From: Prevotella sp.
Lineage (GTDB): Bacteria > Bacteroidota > Bacteroidia > Bacteroidales > Bacteroidaceae
Direction: 5' to 3'
Assembly (NCBI GenBank): GCA_029054825.1
Contig: JAIDEM010000111.1
Span: 1 to 48,781 of the forward strand
Length of the DNA: 48,781 nt
Program-made: the position numbers and the translations under genes
The notes under the pieces: generated by a model
Told to the model about the DNA's origin: nothing
The model's database searches: none
The model's input: the letters and a program-made list of their open reading frames with translations, nothing else
Shown here: positions 33,349 to 41,847 of the stretch, piece by piece
How positions within the stretch are numbered: the first letter of the stretch is position 1
How the letters are laid out: each line of letters starts with the position of its first letter

Positions 33349-34533
33349 TTACTCGTCTATAAGAATAAGGTCGCTCATGATGTCGTCCGAGACATATATC
33401 CCCGAGGCTGTCAGATGAAGACTGCCGCTTTCCACAACCAATGTGCCACTGTCTATATGGCGCGCTGACTGTTGAAGCAAGTATTCACGGTGTGACGGGA
33501 GCAGTTCATCAAGACGTATGCCCTCGCTGGTGCGCAACGCTGTGGTGATGATATCGTTATAACGTGTCGTGGCATCGATGGCCTCTGAGCCGCCGCCAAT
33601 ACCGTCTCCGCAAGGGATAACGTCATGTGTGACGCTGATATACTTGTCTATGTCACAGACATTCCACCACCGGCGGCCGCCGTCATAGGAATGGGCTGCT
33701 GCGCCGAGCCCGAGATATGGCACCTGCCGCCAATAGGAGGAATTATGCACAGAACGACGGGATGGCAGGCAGAAGTTGCTTATCTCGTAGTGCTGATATC
33801 CTTCTGCGGTAAGACGCGCGACAAGAGTGTCATACATCTTCCGCGACAGTTCCTCGTCTATCTCCGTCACCCAGCCTTCTTCAAGCATACGGTACAGAGG
33901 AGTGCCTTCCTCATACATCAGCGAATAGGCTGAGATATGCTCCGGACGAAGAGAAACAGCCTCGTCTATATCCCTCTCCCATTCGTCCAGCGTCTCGGAA
34001 GGGAAACCGAACATAAGGTCTATGCTTATATTGTCCACTCCGTGGCCCCGCAACATCCTGACGGCATCCGTGACTTGGCGCGAGGTATGGCGACGGCAGA
34101 CCCAACGCAGTCTTTCATCGCTGAAGGTCTGCGCTCCCATGCTAACTCGGTTTATGGGTGAACGACCTATCCACTCGGCAAGTGTCGGCGTGATGTCGTC
34201 AGGATTGCACTCTATCGTCCATTCCCTGACATGACTCGTGTCCGTACGGTTCTGAATCCCTTTTACGAGTTTGTCAAGCAAAGGCACACCGAGTGTGGAA
34301 GGTGTGCCTCCGCCGATATAGACTGTAGTGAAATGTTCTCTGCCGGAATGCGTTATACCGTTATGCAGACGTGAGCAGGGGAATGTGCGGTCACCTTCAT
34401 TGAGTCTTCCGGCAAGTTCCCGCAACACTGCATGCACGTACTCCTCTTGCAGATTCCGTCCGGTAGTGGAGTAGAACCCGCAATAGAGGCATCTTGATGC
34501 ACAGAACGGTATATGTATATACAGACCTGCCAA
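33349..34533 (-). CDS. hemW: HemW, radical SAM heme chaperone-type protein
   Basis: Radical SAM protein of the HemN-like family, thought to bind and insert heme, without HemN activity. The 394-aa protein has the N-terminal CASRCLYC cluster (Cys11, Cys15, Cys18) in GLYIHIPFC, then YIGGGTPSTL, ECNPDD and SMGAQTF, all standard. The start codon is TTG (34531-34533), which abuts the cyclophilin stop codon with no gap. No in-frame ATG lies near, and MAGLYIHIPFC is the usual family N-terminus, so TTG is accepted. This tight junction suggests translational coupling. Confidence 0.94.
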   Translation of the reverse strand: MAGLYIHIPFCASRCLYCGFYSTTGRNLQEEYVHAVLRELAGRLNEGDRTFPCSRLHNGITHSGREHFTTVYIGGGTPSTLGVPLLDKLVKGIQNRTDTSHVREWTIECNPDDITPTLAEWIGRSPINRVSMGAQTFSDERLRWVCRRHTSRQVTDAVRMLRGHGVDNISIDLMFGFPSETLDEWERDIDEAVSLRPEHISAYSLMYEEGTPLYRMLEEGWVTEIDEELSRKMYDTLVARLTAEGYQHYEISNFCLPSRRSVHNSSYWRQVPYLGLGAAAHSYDGGRRWWNVCDIDKYISVTHDVIPCGDGIGGGSEAIDATTRYNDIITTALRTSEGIRLDELLPSHREYLLQQSARHIDSGTLVVESGSLHLTASGIYVSDDIMSDLILIDE

Positions 34534-35271
34534 CTACTCCAATACTGTAACCTTCATCACAATGTCTTCAACAGGACGGTCGCCCGGGTGTGTGGCAGTC
34601 TGCTGTATCTTCTCGACAATGTCCATGCCCTCTGTCACTTCGCCGAAGACAGTGTACTGTCCGTCAAGATGTGGCGTGCCTCCCACTGTCGTGTATATCT
34701 GCTTCTGAGCATCGGTAAGTCCGCCGACGCCCTGCTCTCTCGCCATCTTCTCCGTCTCTGCAGCAAGCCTTTCCTGCAAGTCCATCAGTCCTGCCTGATC
34801 ACGGTTCTTGCGCATCTGCAGTATTTCGGCACGGTGCTCTGCCACGAGTCTATTGAATATGCCCTGCTGCGCCTGCATCTCAAGTTGCTTGGAAAGCTGG
34901 GCAAGCTGTCCCTCCTTATAGACATCTCCCCATACGATATAGAACTGGCTTCCTGAACTTCTGCGTTCAGGATTGACTTCATCGCCCTGGCGTGCAGCGG
35001 CTAAGGCTCCTCTTTTATGGTATATCCCAGGCTTGATTTCCGCCTCGATAGTATAATCTGGACCGCCTGTACCATAATGTGCTCCCGGCGCAGGATTGCG
35101 TGAGTCAGGGTCTCCACCCTGTATCATGAAATTCTTTATCACACGATGGAATATCGTTCCATCATAATAGCCTTCCTTTGCGAGCTTCACGAAATTGTCG
35201 CGGTGAAGCGGTGTCTCGTCATACAGGCGTACTGTGATGTCGCCTATTGTAGTTGAAATCTTAATGTTCAT
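34534..35271 (-). CDS. Cyclophilin-type peptidyl-prolyl isomerase with a helical insertion
   Basis: Catalyses cis-trans proline isomerisation. Of 245 aa, residues 1-114 and 199-245 form a normal cyclophilin: FHRVIKNFMIQGGDP at 41-55 with the catalytic Arg43, SSGSQFYIVWG at 105-115, and TPHLDGQYTVFGEV at 199-212. Between them (about 116-198) is an insertion of about 80 residues, very charged and Q/E/K-rich, predicted helical (LAQLSKQLEMQAQQG). No signal peptide, so probably cytoplasmic. Related Bacteroidetes cyclophilins have similar insertions as far as I recall. The hemW gene follows directly. Confidence 0.93.
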   Translation of the reverse strand: MNIKISTTIGDITVRLYDETPLHRDNFVKLAKEGYYDGTIFHRVIKNFMIQGGDPDSRNPAPGAHYGTGGPDYTIEAEIKPGIYHKRGALAAARQGDEVNPERRSSGSQFYIVWGDVYKEGQLAQLSKQLEMQAQQGIFNRLVAEHRAEILQMRKNRDQAGLMDLQERLAAETEKMAREQGVGGLTDAQKQIYTTVGGTPHLDGQYTVFGEVTEGMDIVEKIQQTATHPGDRPVEDIVMKVTVLE

Positions 35272-35361
35272 TATCTTTCTGTTTGTGTTATAATATTGTA
35301 TTTAGTTATTCTACATTTCCTTTCGTAGGTTCAATGACCAATCTGGAAACCACGTCCTCAC

Positions 35362-37566
35362 TTACATCCCAAAAGCCAAGGTAAGACCTGCCATCACGAT
35401 ACTTACCATAGACATCAGCTTTATGAGGATATTGAGCGATGGACCTGAGGTATCCTTGAACGGATCGCCTACCGTATCGCCAACGATTGTTGCCTTATGG
35501 CACTTTGAGCCCTTACCGCCGAAATGGCCTTCCTCGACCATCTTCTTGGCATTGTCCCACGCTCCGCCGGCATTGGCCATAAAGACTGCCAGCGTAAAGC
35601 CTGAAGTCAGACCGCCAACAAGCAATCCCATGACACCCGCCACACCAAGCAACAGGCCGACAACAATAGGTATCAGTATGGCAAGGACACTTGGGAAAAT
35701 CATCTCCTTCTGTGCAGCACGGGTGCTGATGGCCACGCAACGGCCATAATCCGGTGTTGCCTTGCCTTCGAGAATGCCTTTTATCTCGCGGAACTGGCGA
35801 CGTACTTCCTCGACCATCGTCTGTGCAGCACGACCTACTGCTCCCATGGTAAGGCCGCAGAAAAGGAAGGCTGACATGCCGCCGAGGAAAGCTCCCACGA
35901 GCACTTTCGGATTCATCAGCGTCACCTGGAAATAGTCCATGTAGTCAAGCATATTGGCTGTGGCAGGATTGAAGATGTCTCCTGCCGCGTCATAGAATGT
36001 CTGTCCATGCTCCACGGCACGAACCATAGCGATTTTTATTTCCTCTACATATGAGGCAAGTAATGCCAAAGCCGTCAGTGCCGCACTGCCTATGGCAAAG
36101 CCCTTGCCTGTAGCTGCGGTGGTATTGCCCAAAGCGTCCAGTGCATCGGTACGATGACGGACATCTTCACCGAGGCCGCTCATCTCCGCATTGCCGCCGG
36201 CATTGTCTGCGATAGGGCCGTAAGCATCGGTGGCAAGGGTGATGCCGAGGGTGGAGAGCATGCCTACGGCAGCGATGCCTATACCATAAAGGCCTGTGGA
36301 AATGCTCTGTGCATTCATCGAGAGGTCAAAGCCGTTAGCACAAAGATAACTGAGCATTATGGCTATCGATATGGTCACAACGGGTATCATTGTCGATATC
36401 ATTCCCGTGCCGATACCTTTTATTATGACAGTAGCCGAACCTGTCTGCGAGGATTCCGCTATCTGCTGCGTCGGTCTGTAGCTCTGGCTGGTATAGTACT
36501 CTGTCGCCTGACCTATGATGACTCCTGCCGCAAGTCCTGTAAGCACGGAGAATGATACGCCAAGCCAGTTGTCTATCTCCAAGAGATACAGTATGACAAA
36601 CGACGATATGGCTATCAACACTGCCGAGACATTGGTGCCAAGGCCGAGGGAATGGAGCAGGTCGCGCATGCTTGCGCCTTCTTTCGTGCGGACAAGGAAG
36701 ATGCCTATCAGCGAGAGGAATATGCCTACAGAAGCGATTATCATAGGAGCTATGACAGCTCTCATTTGCATATCCGGATTCAAGGCAAACGCTGTAGCAC
36801 CAAGAGCCGCCGTGCTGAGGATACTACCACAATAGCTTTCATACAAGTCAGCACCCATGCCGGCAACATCTCCTACATTGTCACCGACATTGTCTGCTAT
36901 GGTTGCGGGGTTGCGCGGGTCATCCTCCGGGATGTCTGCCTCAACCTTACCGACCAAGTCCGCGCCGACATCGGCAGCTTTTGTGTATATACCACCACCT
37001 ACACGTGCAAAGAGTGCCTGCATTGAGGCTCCCATGCCAAAAGTAAGCATGGTGGTGGTTATGGTGACAAGTGCCATTTCATCGCCTTCATAGAAATAAC
37101 TCAGGGCTACGAACCATAATGCTATATCAAGCAGGCCAAGACCAACGACAACGAGACCCATGACGGCACCGCTGCGAAAGGCGACCTTCAGTCCCCTATT
37201 GAGTCCTTGACGTGCAGCATTGGCTGTGCGTGCCGAGGCGTATGTTGCGGTCTTCATTCCGAAGAAGCCGGCAAGTCCCGAGAAGAATCCTCCTGTAAGG
37301 AATGCAAACGGTACCCAAGGGTTCTGGACATGAAGCACATACGCCATGAAAGCGAACACCACCGCCAACACGGCAAACACGATTCCTACCACTTTATACT
37401 GTTGCTTGAGGTAAGCCATAGCACCACGCCTTACATGAAGAGCGATTTCTTTCATTCTCACAGTTCCTTCCTCCTCTGCCATCATCTGACGGAAAAAGAA
37501 ACATGCCATGCCCAAGGCCACTACGGACGCTATCGGGACAAGCCAAAATACAGATGGGATGTTCAT
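35362..37566 (-). CDS. hppA: Membrane-bound ion-pumping pyrophosphatase
   Basis: Hydrolyses pyrophosphate and pumps H+ and/or Na+ across the cytoplasmic membrane. The 734-aa protein has about 16 membrane helices. The substrate site DVGADLVGKVE is present, followed by DDPRNPATIADNVGDNVGD. GNTTAATGKG has Ala where K+-independent enzymes have Lys, so it is expected to be K+-dependent. Relatives from Bacteroides and Prevotella have been reported to pump both Na+ and H+. It has its own perfect promoter (37638-37669). The cyclophilin gene is about 90 bases downstream. Length is normal. Confidence 0.96.
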   Translation of the reverse strand: MNIPSVFWLVPIASVVALGMACFFFRQMMAEEEGTVRMKEIALHVRRGAMAYLKQQYKVVGIVFAVLAVVFAFMAYVLHVQNPWVPFAFLTGGFFSGLAGFFGMKTATYASARTANAARQGLNRGLKVAFRSGAVMGLVVVGLGLLDIALWFVALSYFYEGDEMALVTITTTMLTFGMGASMQALFARVGGGIYTKAADVGADLVGKVEADIPEDDPRNPATIADNVGDNVGDVAGMGADLYESYCGSILSTAALGATAFALNPDMQMRAVIAPMIIASVGIFLSLIGIFLVRTKEGASMRDLLHSLGLGTNVSAVLIAISSFVILYLLEIDNWLGVSFSVLTGLAAGVIIGQATEYYTSQSYRPTQQIAESSQTGSATVIIKGIGTGMISTMIPVVTISIAIMLSYLCANGFDLSMNAQSISTGLYGIGIAAVGMLSTLGITLATDAYGPIADNAGGNAEMSGLGEDVRHRTDALDALGNTTAATGKGFAIGSAALTALALLASYVEEIKIAMVRAVEHGQTFYDAAGDIFNPATANMLDYMDYFQVTLMNPKVLVGAFLGGMSAFLFCGLTMGAVGRAAQTMVEEVRRQFREIKGILEGKATPDYGRCVAISTRAAQKEMIFPSVLAILIPIVVGLLLGVAGVMGLLVGGLTSGFTLAVFMANAGGAWDNAKKMVEEGHFGGKGSKCHKATIVGDTVGDPFKDTSGPSLNILIKLMSMVSIVMAGLTLAFGM

Positions 37567-37637
37567 TAGGTTTGATGTTTTTAATAGAATATAGTTGTAC
37601 GTTTTGAATAGAGTATAAAAGTTTATGATTTCAAGGA

Positions 37638-37669
37638 CAAAGTTAATGTTTTTAGTTCATTCCTCCAAA
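37638..37669 (-). promoter_or_regulatory. Promoter of hppA
   Basis: Minus strand TTTG (37666-37669), 20 bases, TAACTTTG (37638-37645): full consensus. Leader about 65 bases. Confidence 0.72.
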
Positions 37670-37811
37670 CTTTTTCTACTCATTATGTCGTTTTTTATCT
37701 CACAGTTTGCATATTGGGACTCCAAGTCACGTATCTACACAGGTAAAGACATGCAAGAAAGGGGTGCGAATCCCTCCATGGTATGCTGAACATTTAATAG
37801 GTAAGAATAGT

Positions 37812-37851
37812 AAAAGAAAAGAGTGGCCGTACTGTCACAGTAGGACCACTC
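37812..37851 (-). terminator. Intrinsic terminator of the EF-G2 gene
   Basis: On the minus strand GAGTGGTCC...GGCCACTC forms a stem with an inner TACTGT/ACAGTA stem (37821-37851), followed by TTTTCTTTT. It lies about 70 bases past the stop. Confidence 0.85.
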
Positions 37852-37921
37852 CATAAAAAATCACATAATGTTTGCAGATATGTCCGGGAAAGCCTTACTT
37901 TTCCCGAAATACATATACCTC

Positions 37922-40081
37922 TTAGTCTTCATTTGCCATCTCTGCCTCATGAGCCTTGATAAGGCTCTGCTGCAATTCTGCCGGTACAAGTTCATAGGAA
38001 GCGAACTTTGCCGTAAATGACGCACGGCCTCCGGTAAGAGAACTGAGAGCTATTGAATAGCTGGCGAGTTCTTTCTGAGGAATCTTTGCCTGCAGCTTCT
38101 GGTATCCGTTCTCAGCATCCATGCCCATAATGAGTGCACGACGGCCTTGGAGATCTGACATTACATCACCCATATAATCGGCAGGGACATATACTTCAAG
38201 GTCGTATATAGGTTCAAGAATCTTCGGACCTGCTTCCTTGAATGCATCAGCAAAGGCATGGCGGGCGGCGAGCATGAACGAAAGTTCGTTGGAGTCTACT
38301 GGGTGCATCTTGCCGTCATACACCACAACGCGGACATCGCGTGCATAAGAACCTGTCAGCGGACCACGCTCGATGCACTCCATAATGCCTTTCAGGATTG
38401 CCGGCATGAAACGTGCGTCAATGGCTCCACCTACAACAGAATTGAGGAAAAGGAGTTTTCCACCCCAAGGAAGGTCTACCTCCTCACGGGACTTGATATT
38501 CATACGGAATTCCTGCCCATTGAAACGATATACTGTCGGGTCAGGCATTCCCTCTGCATACGGCTCGACAATGAGATGAACCTCACCGAACTGGCCTGCT
38601 CCACCAGACTGCTTCTTATGGCGGTAGTCTGCACGTGCTGCCTTGGTTATCGTCTCACGATAAGGAATGCGCGCTTCCTCAAAACGTATATTGATTTTCT
38701 CATTGTTCTCAAGACGCCATTTCAGTGTACGGAGATGGAATTCTCCCTGACCATGAACGATAATCTGGCGAAGTTCCTTACTCTGCTCCACTACCCATGT
38801 AGGGTCTTCCTGACGCATCTTCACGAGAGCTGCCATCATCTTCTCCGTGTCGGCAGCATTCTCTGCTACTATAGCACGTGAGTATTTGGAATTAGGATAT
38901 TTGATGAAGTCAAAGTGATTCTCGCTGTCCTTTCCGTTGAGGGTGTTCCCGGTTTTCACATCTTTGAGCTTCACAGCACAGCCGATATCACCTGCCTTCA
39001 GTTCGTCAACAGCTATACGTTGCGCACCGGCACATACATATATCTGCCCTATACGTTCTTTTGAACCACGGTCTGCATTTGTCAGTTCATCACCTGTCTT
39101 GATAGAGCCTGACATCACTTTGAAGTAAGCAACCTCACCGATATGAGGTTCAATGCCTGTCTTGAAGAAATATACTGATGTCGGATTGTTGGAATCACAT
39201 GTGATTTCCTCACCACGAGTGTTGTGAACCTTAGGCATTTCGTCTACGAAAGGCACCACGTTTCCAAGGAATTCCATAAGGCGACGTACACCCATATCCT
39301 TGCCTGCACAAACGCAGAACACCGGGAATATGGAACGTGTGACAAGTCCCTTACGTATACCTTCACGCATCTCGTCCTCTGTGAGAGTCTCCGTCTCGAA
39401 GAACTTGTCCATAAGTTGCTCGTCATTTTCTGCAGCAGCCTCCACAAGAGCCTTGTGCATTTCCATGGCCTTATCCATCTCCTCTGCCGGTATATCTTCA
39501 ATAACAGGCTCTCCACCTTCCGGTTTCCATGAATATTTCTTCATGAGGAGGACATCTATTATGGAGTTGAATTCCGGACCTTCATTCAGAGGATACTGTA
39601 CAGGTACGCACTTGTTGCCGTATATTTCGCGCAGACGCTCCACTACATTATTATAGTCACACTTATCTGAGTCCAGCTGATTCACAAGGAATATCACAGG
39701 CTTCTTAAGCTTCTCCGTGTAACGGAAGTGATTCTGCGTGCCCACCTCAGGACCGTATTGTCCGTTAAGGAGCAACACACAGGTGTCTGTCACATTGAGA
39801 GCGGTAATCGCAGCACCCACGAAATCGTCAGAACCAGGGCAATCTATGATGTTCAGTTTCTTATTGTTGTACTCAACATGATACACTGTTGAGAATACAC
39901 TGTATCCGTAATCTTGCTCTACAGGGAAGTAGTCACTCACCGTTGTTCCAAGGCTTACACGGCCACGACGCTGAATAAGTCCTGCCTCATAGAGCAGGGA
40001 TTCAGTCAAGGTTGTCTTACCGGAACCGTCATTGCCAAGCAACGCGATATTCTTGATCTCATGGGATTGATATACTTTCAT
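37922..40081 (-). CDS. fusA2: Elongation factor G paralogue EF-G2 with degenerate GTPase site
   Basis: A translocation factor paralogue. The 719-aa protein has all EF-G domains I-V, but the G motifs are changed. G1 is GNDGSGKTT at 16-24. Switch I lacks the usual RGITI motif. G3 is DCPGSDD at 80-86, so the catalytic His of DTPGH is Ser84. G4 is NQLD at 134-137. In Bacteroides an EF-G paralogue lacking GTPase activity (EF-G2) supports translation and gut colonisation; this protein matches that type. It is not the housekeeping fusA, which is expected elsewhere. It has its own promoter (40136-40167) and terminator (37812-37851), so it is a single-gene unit. The symbol is by analogy. Confidence 0.88.
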   Translation of the reverse strand: MKVYQSHEIKNIALLGNDGSGKTTLTESLLYEAGLIQRRGRVSLGTTVSDYFPVEQDYGYSVFSTVYHVEYNNKKLNIIDCPGSDDFVGAAITALNVTDTCVLLLNGQYGPEVGTQNHFRYTEKLKKPVIFLVNQLDSDKCDYNNVVERLREIYGNKCVPVQYPLNEGPEFNSIIDVLLMKKYSWKPEGGEPVIEDIPAEEMDKAMEMHKALVEAAAENDEQLMDKFFETETLTEDEMREGIRKGLVTRSIFPVFCVCAGKDMGVRRLMEFLGNVVPFVDEMPKVHNTRGEEITCDSNNPTSVYFFKTGIEPHIGEVAYFKVMSGSIKTGDELTNADRGSKERIGQIYVCAGAQRIAVDELKAGDIGCAVKLKDVKTGNTLNGKDSENHFDFIKYPNSKYSRAIVAENAADTEKMMAALVKMRQEDPTWVVEQSKELRQIIVHGQGEFHLRTLKWRLENNEKINIRFEEARIPYRETITKAARADYRHKKQSGGAGQFGEVHLIVEPYAEGMPDPTVYRFNGQEFRMNIKSREEVDLPWGGKLLFLNSVVGGAIDARFMPAILKGIMECIERGPLTGSYARDVRVVVYDGKMHPVDSNELSFMLAARHAFADAFKEAGPKILEPIYDLEVYVPADYMGDVMSDLQGRRALIMGMDAENGYQKLQAKIPQKELASYSIALSSLTGGRASFTAKFASYELVPAELQQSLIKAHEAEMANED

Positions 40082-40135
40082 AGCGATTCGTATATTTAGG
40101 TTATTATATTAGAGTATTAGCGTTAGATTTGGTGG

Positions 40136-40167
40136 TAAAATTACGTATTATTTCTTGAAACTCCAAA
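40136..40167 (-). promoter_or_regulatory. Promoter of the EF-G2 gene
   Basis: Minus strand TTTG (40164-40167), 20 bases, TAATTTTA (40136-40143), one base off the -7 consensus. Leader about 50 bases. Confidence 0.6.
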
Positions 40168-40363
40168 ATATCTCTCGATATTTTAAAACATATTAAGGAT
40201 ATTATAAAAATTGACCCATATCAAAATACATTTATCTACAACCATCACAGAAATCAATATTTCACTTTCAGAGAGCACTGATTATGGAGAAAGGAGAAGT
40301 CGTCCCATGATAAAGAAACTCATTATTCTATACAAAGACTTCTCGCTTATATTAATATGAAAA

Positions 40364-40395
40364 GAGACAGAATCAGTAGACTCTGATTCTGTCTC
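40364..40395 (-). terminator. Terminator that overlaps the 3' end of the glucosaminidase gene
   Basis: GAGACAGAATCAG (40364-40376) and CTGATTCTGTCTC (40383-40395) form a perfect 13-base stem, followed on the minus strand by TTTTC. The upstream arm encodes the last LysM residues (GDRIRVY) and the stop codon is inside the hairpin. Confidence 0.82.
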
Positions 40396-41323
40396 CTACA
40401 TGAAGCGTATTAGCCGGAGTGAGATGATTTTTCTTGTAAAGTGACTTCAACCGCACTCCATATTTCTGAGCAATATCGTACATCGACTCGCCGGCACGCA
40501 CCACATGCGGGCGTTTCTTATATTTCTTGTCTGCCTTGGTACGTTTCTTCTCAAAATAAATTATCTCGCCTGGATAGAGAGCGTCACGCCGGTCACGCTC
40601 GTTATAACGTGCAAGTTTACGGTAAGATATATCAAATTCCTTGGCTATACTCTTGAATGTATCGCCGCTGCGTACTATAATATAGTAGTTGCGGTTATTC
40701 ATCTTTACCTCATGAGCTACACCTGTACCGACATTTCTTGAAGAAGAAGGTCTGCCGCCTTTATCAGAAAGTGTGCCACAACTTTTCACATTGGCAGGAT
40801 TATACGACTTTGCCCTATCCAAAGAAGAGAGATTATAACACTCGATGATGTCTATCAACAACTGTGCATACTTCGGATTAGTGGCATATCCGCAGGCTTT
40901 CAGTCCCCGTGCCCAGCCCTTGTAGTCTGTACGCGACAGAGAGAAGAGCCTCTGGTAACGGCTTCTGCAAAGAAAACGGGAATGGTCTTCGTAGCTCTCC
41001 AATGCCGACTGGTATACACGGAAGCACTCTCCTGTCTCATCATCATCATGATACGTTGTCGGTCCTGTCCAGTCATGACATTTTATGCCAAAATGGTTGT
41101 TGCCTTTTCTGGTGAGTTCACTCTCGCCTGCACCACTCTCGAGCACCCCCTGTGCAAGTGTTATACTTGCAGGAATGCCGTGCTGTAACATCTCGTATAT
41201 GGCAATATCCTTATACTTGTCTATATACCTCTGATAGCGCTGATTCCATTTTACAGGAGGCAATGCCGAGGAGGACAGTGAAATAAAGACAAGGATTATC
41301 AAGATATATGCTTTACGAATCAT
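40373..41323 (-). CDS. Exported glucosaminidase with two LysM domains
   Basis: Predicted peptidoglycan hydrolase (316 aa from this start) of the FlgJ/glucosaminidase family. A signal peptide (MIRKAYILIILVFISLSSSA) is followed by a catalytic domain (residues about 30-165) with ITLAQGVLESGAGESELTRK, where the Glu of VLES is the likely catalytic acid; HFGIKCHDWTGP also fits. A low-complexity linker and two LysM repeats follow (about 213-258 and 272-316), which bind the glycan. The frame opens at 41359, but that start would fall in the tRNA-operon hairpin; MIRK at 41323 is preferred. The end overlaps its own terminator. It probably acts in wall growth or turnover. Confidence 0.92.
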   Translation of the reverse strand: MIRKAYILIILVFISLSSSALPPVKWNQRYQRYIDKYKDIAIYEMLQHGIPASITLAQGVLESGAGESELTRKGNNHFGIKCHDWTGPTTYHDDDETGECFRVYQSALESYEDHSRFLCRSRYQRLFSLSRTDYKGWARGLKACGYATNPKYAQLLIDIIECYNLSSLDRAKSYNPANVKSCGTLSDKGGRPSSSRNVGTGVAHEVKMNNRNYYIIVRSGDTFKSIAKEFDISYRKLARYNERDRRDALYPGEIIYFEKKRTKADKKYKKRPHVVRAGESMYDIAQKYGVRLKSLYKKNHLTPANTLHVGDRIRVY

Positions 41324-41349
41324 AATACAGATTATCAAGAAACAAATAA

Positions 41350-41373
41350 GGCGGTGCAAGAATCTGCATCGCC
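41350..41373 (-). terminator. Hairpin after the tRNA cluster, possible terminator
   Basis: GGCGATGCA and TGCACCGCC (minus strand) form a 9-base stem with one mismatch, followed by TTATTTGTTTCTT. It would end the tRNA transcript before the glucosaminidase gene. Confidence 0.45.
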
Positions 41374-41385
41374 CGTTTTACTTTG

Positions 41386-41457
41386 TAGTGGATAGGGGAT
41401 TCGAACCCCTATGGCAAGATTGAGAATCTTGAATCCTAACCCTTAGATGAATCCACC
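41386..41457 (-). tRNA. tRNA-Glu (anticodon CTC), copy 2
   Basis: The cloverleaf fits: acceptor GGTGGAT/ATCCACT, anticodon arm CAAGA-TTCTCAA-TCTTG with anticodon CTC (bases 41422-41424 on the complement), T-arm GGGGTTCGAATCCCC. 72 nt; the 3' CCA is not encoded. Identical to the copy at 41495-41566. It reads GAG, a codon used heavily in the neighbouring genes. Confidence 0.93.
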
Positions 41458-41494
41458 GAGTCATATCACTTTATGCTTCCTTTTTGCCCTTCTG

Positions 41495-41566
41495 TAGTGG
41501 ATAGGGGATTCGAACCCCTATGGCAAGATTGAGAATCTTGAATCCTAACCCTTAGATGAATCCACC
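41495..41566 (-). tRNA. tRNA-Glu (anticodon CTC), copy 1
   Basis: Exact 72-nt copy of the gene at 41386-41457, 37 bases upstream in the same transcript. Anticodon CTC at 41531-41533. The spacer sequences differ, so the duplication is confined to the tRNA and its edges. Confidence 0.93.
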
Positions 41567-41605
41567 AGGTAAATCATGAAAGGCAATAACACTGGTTGTC
41601 ACTTG

Positions 41606-41693
41606 CGGAAGGTACTGGATTCGAACCAGTGGTACGGAATTCCCGTACGTCAGTTTAGCAAACTGGTGGTTTAAGCCACTCACCCAACCTTCC
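41606..41693 (-). tRNA. tRNA-Ser (anticodon GCT)
   Basis: 88 nt with acceptor GGAAGGT/ACCTTCC, discriminator G, anticodon loop TTGCTAA giving GCT (41657-41659), a long variable arm (ACGTACGGGAATTCCGTAC), and T-arm CTGGTTCGAATCCAG. The long variable arm and discriminator G support Ser. It is the first tRNA in the three-gene cluster. Confidence 0.93.
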
Positions 41694-41746
41694 AAACCGT
41701 TGTTGCCTTGATGATGCTCGTAGAGCGTCTACTCAGAAAGCGTGTG

Positions 41747-41777
41747 CAAAGGTACACAAAATTCTTGAAACTGTAAA
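41747..41777 (-). promoter_or_regulatory. Promoter of the tRNA cluster
   Basis: Minus strand TTTA (41774-41777), 19 bases, TACCTTTG (41747-41754). It lies between the nadE stop and tRNA-Ser. Confidence 0.55.
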
Positions 41778-41847
41778 GTTTTAAGAGAGAAGTCTATGTT
41801 TTATTAAAGTTTTTTAAGAATTTCATCCTAAAAGCAGCCATGCAAAG

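Larger units (their letters stand above)
37567..37921. other. Gap between EF-G2 and hppA: terminator and promoter
   Basis: This gap of about 350 bases holds the hppA promoter (37638-37669) and the EF-G2 terminator (37812-37851). Between them a GGGGTGCGAATCCC stretch resembles a tRNA T-arm, but no full tRNA can be folded. No gene. Confidence 0.7.

Noticed and set aside
37730..37790. tRNA-like T-arm (GGGGTGCGAATCCC) in the gap after EF-G2
   Set aside because: No acceptor stem, D-arm or anticodon arm can be folded around it.
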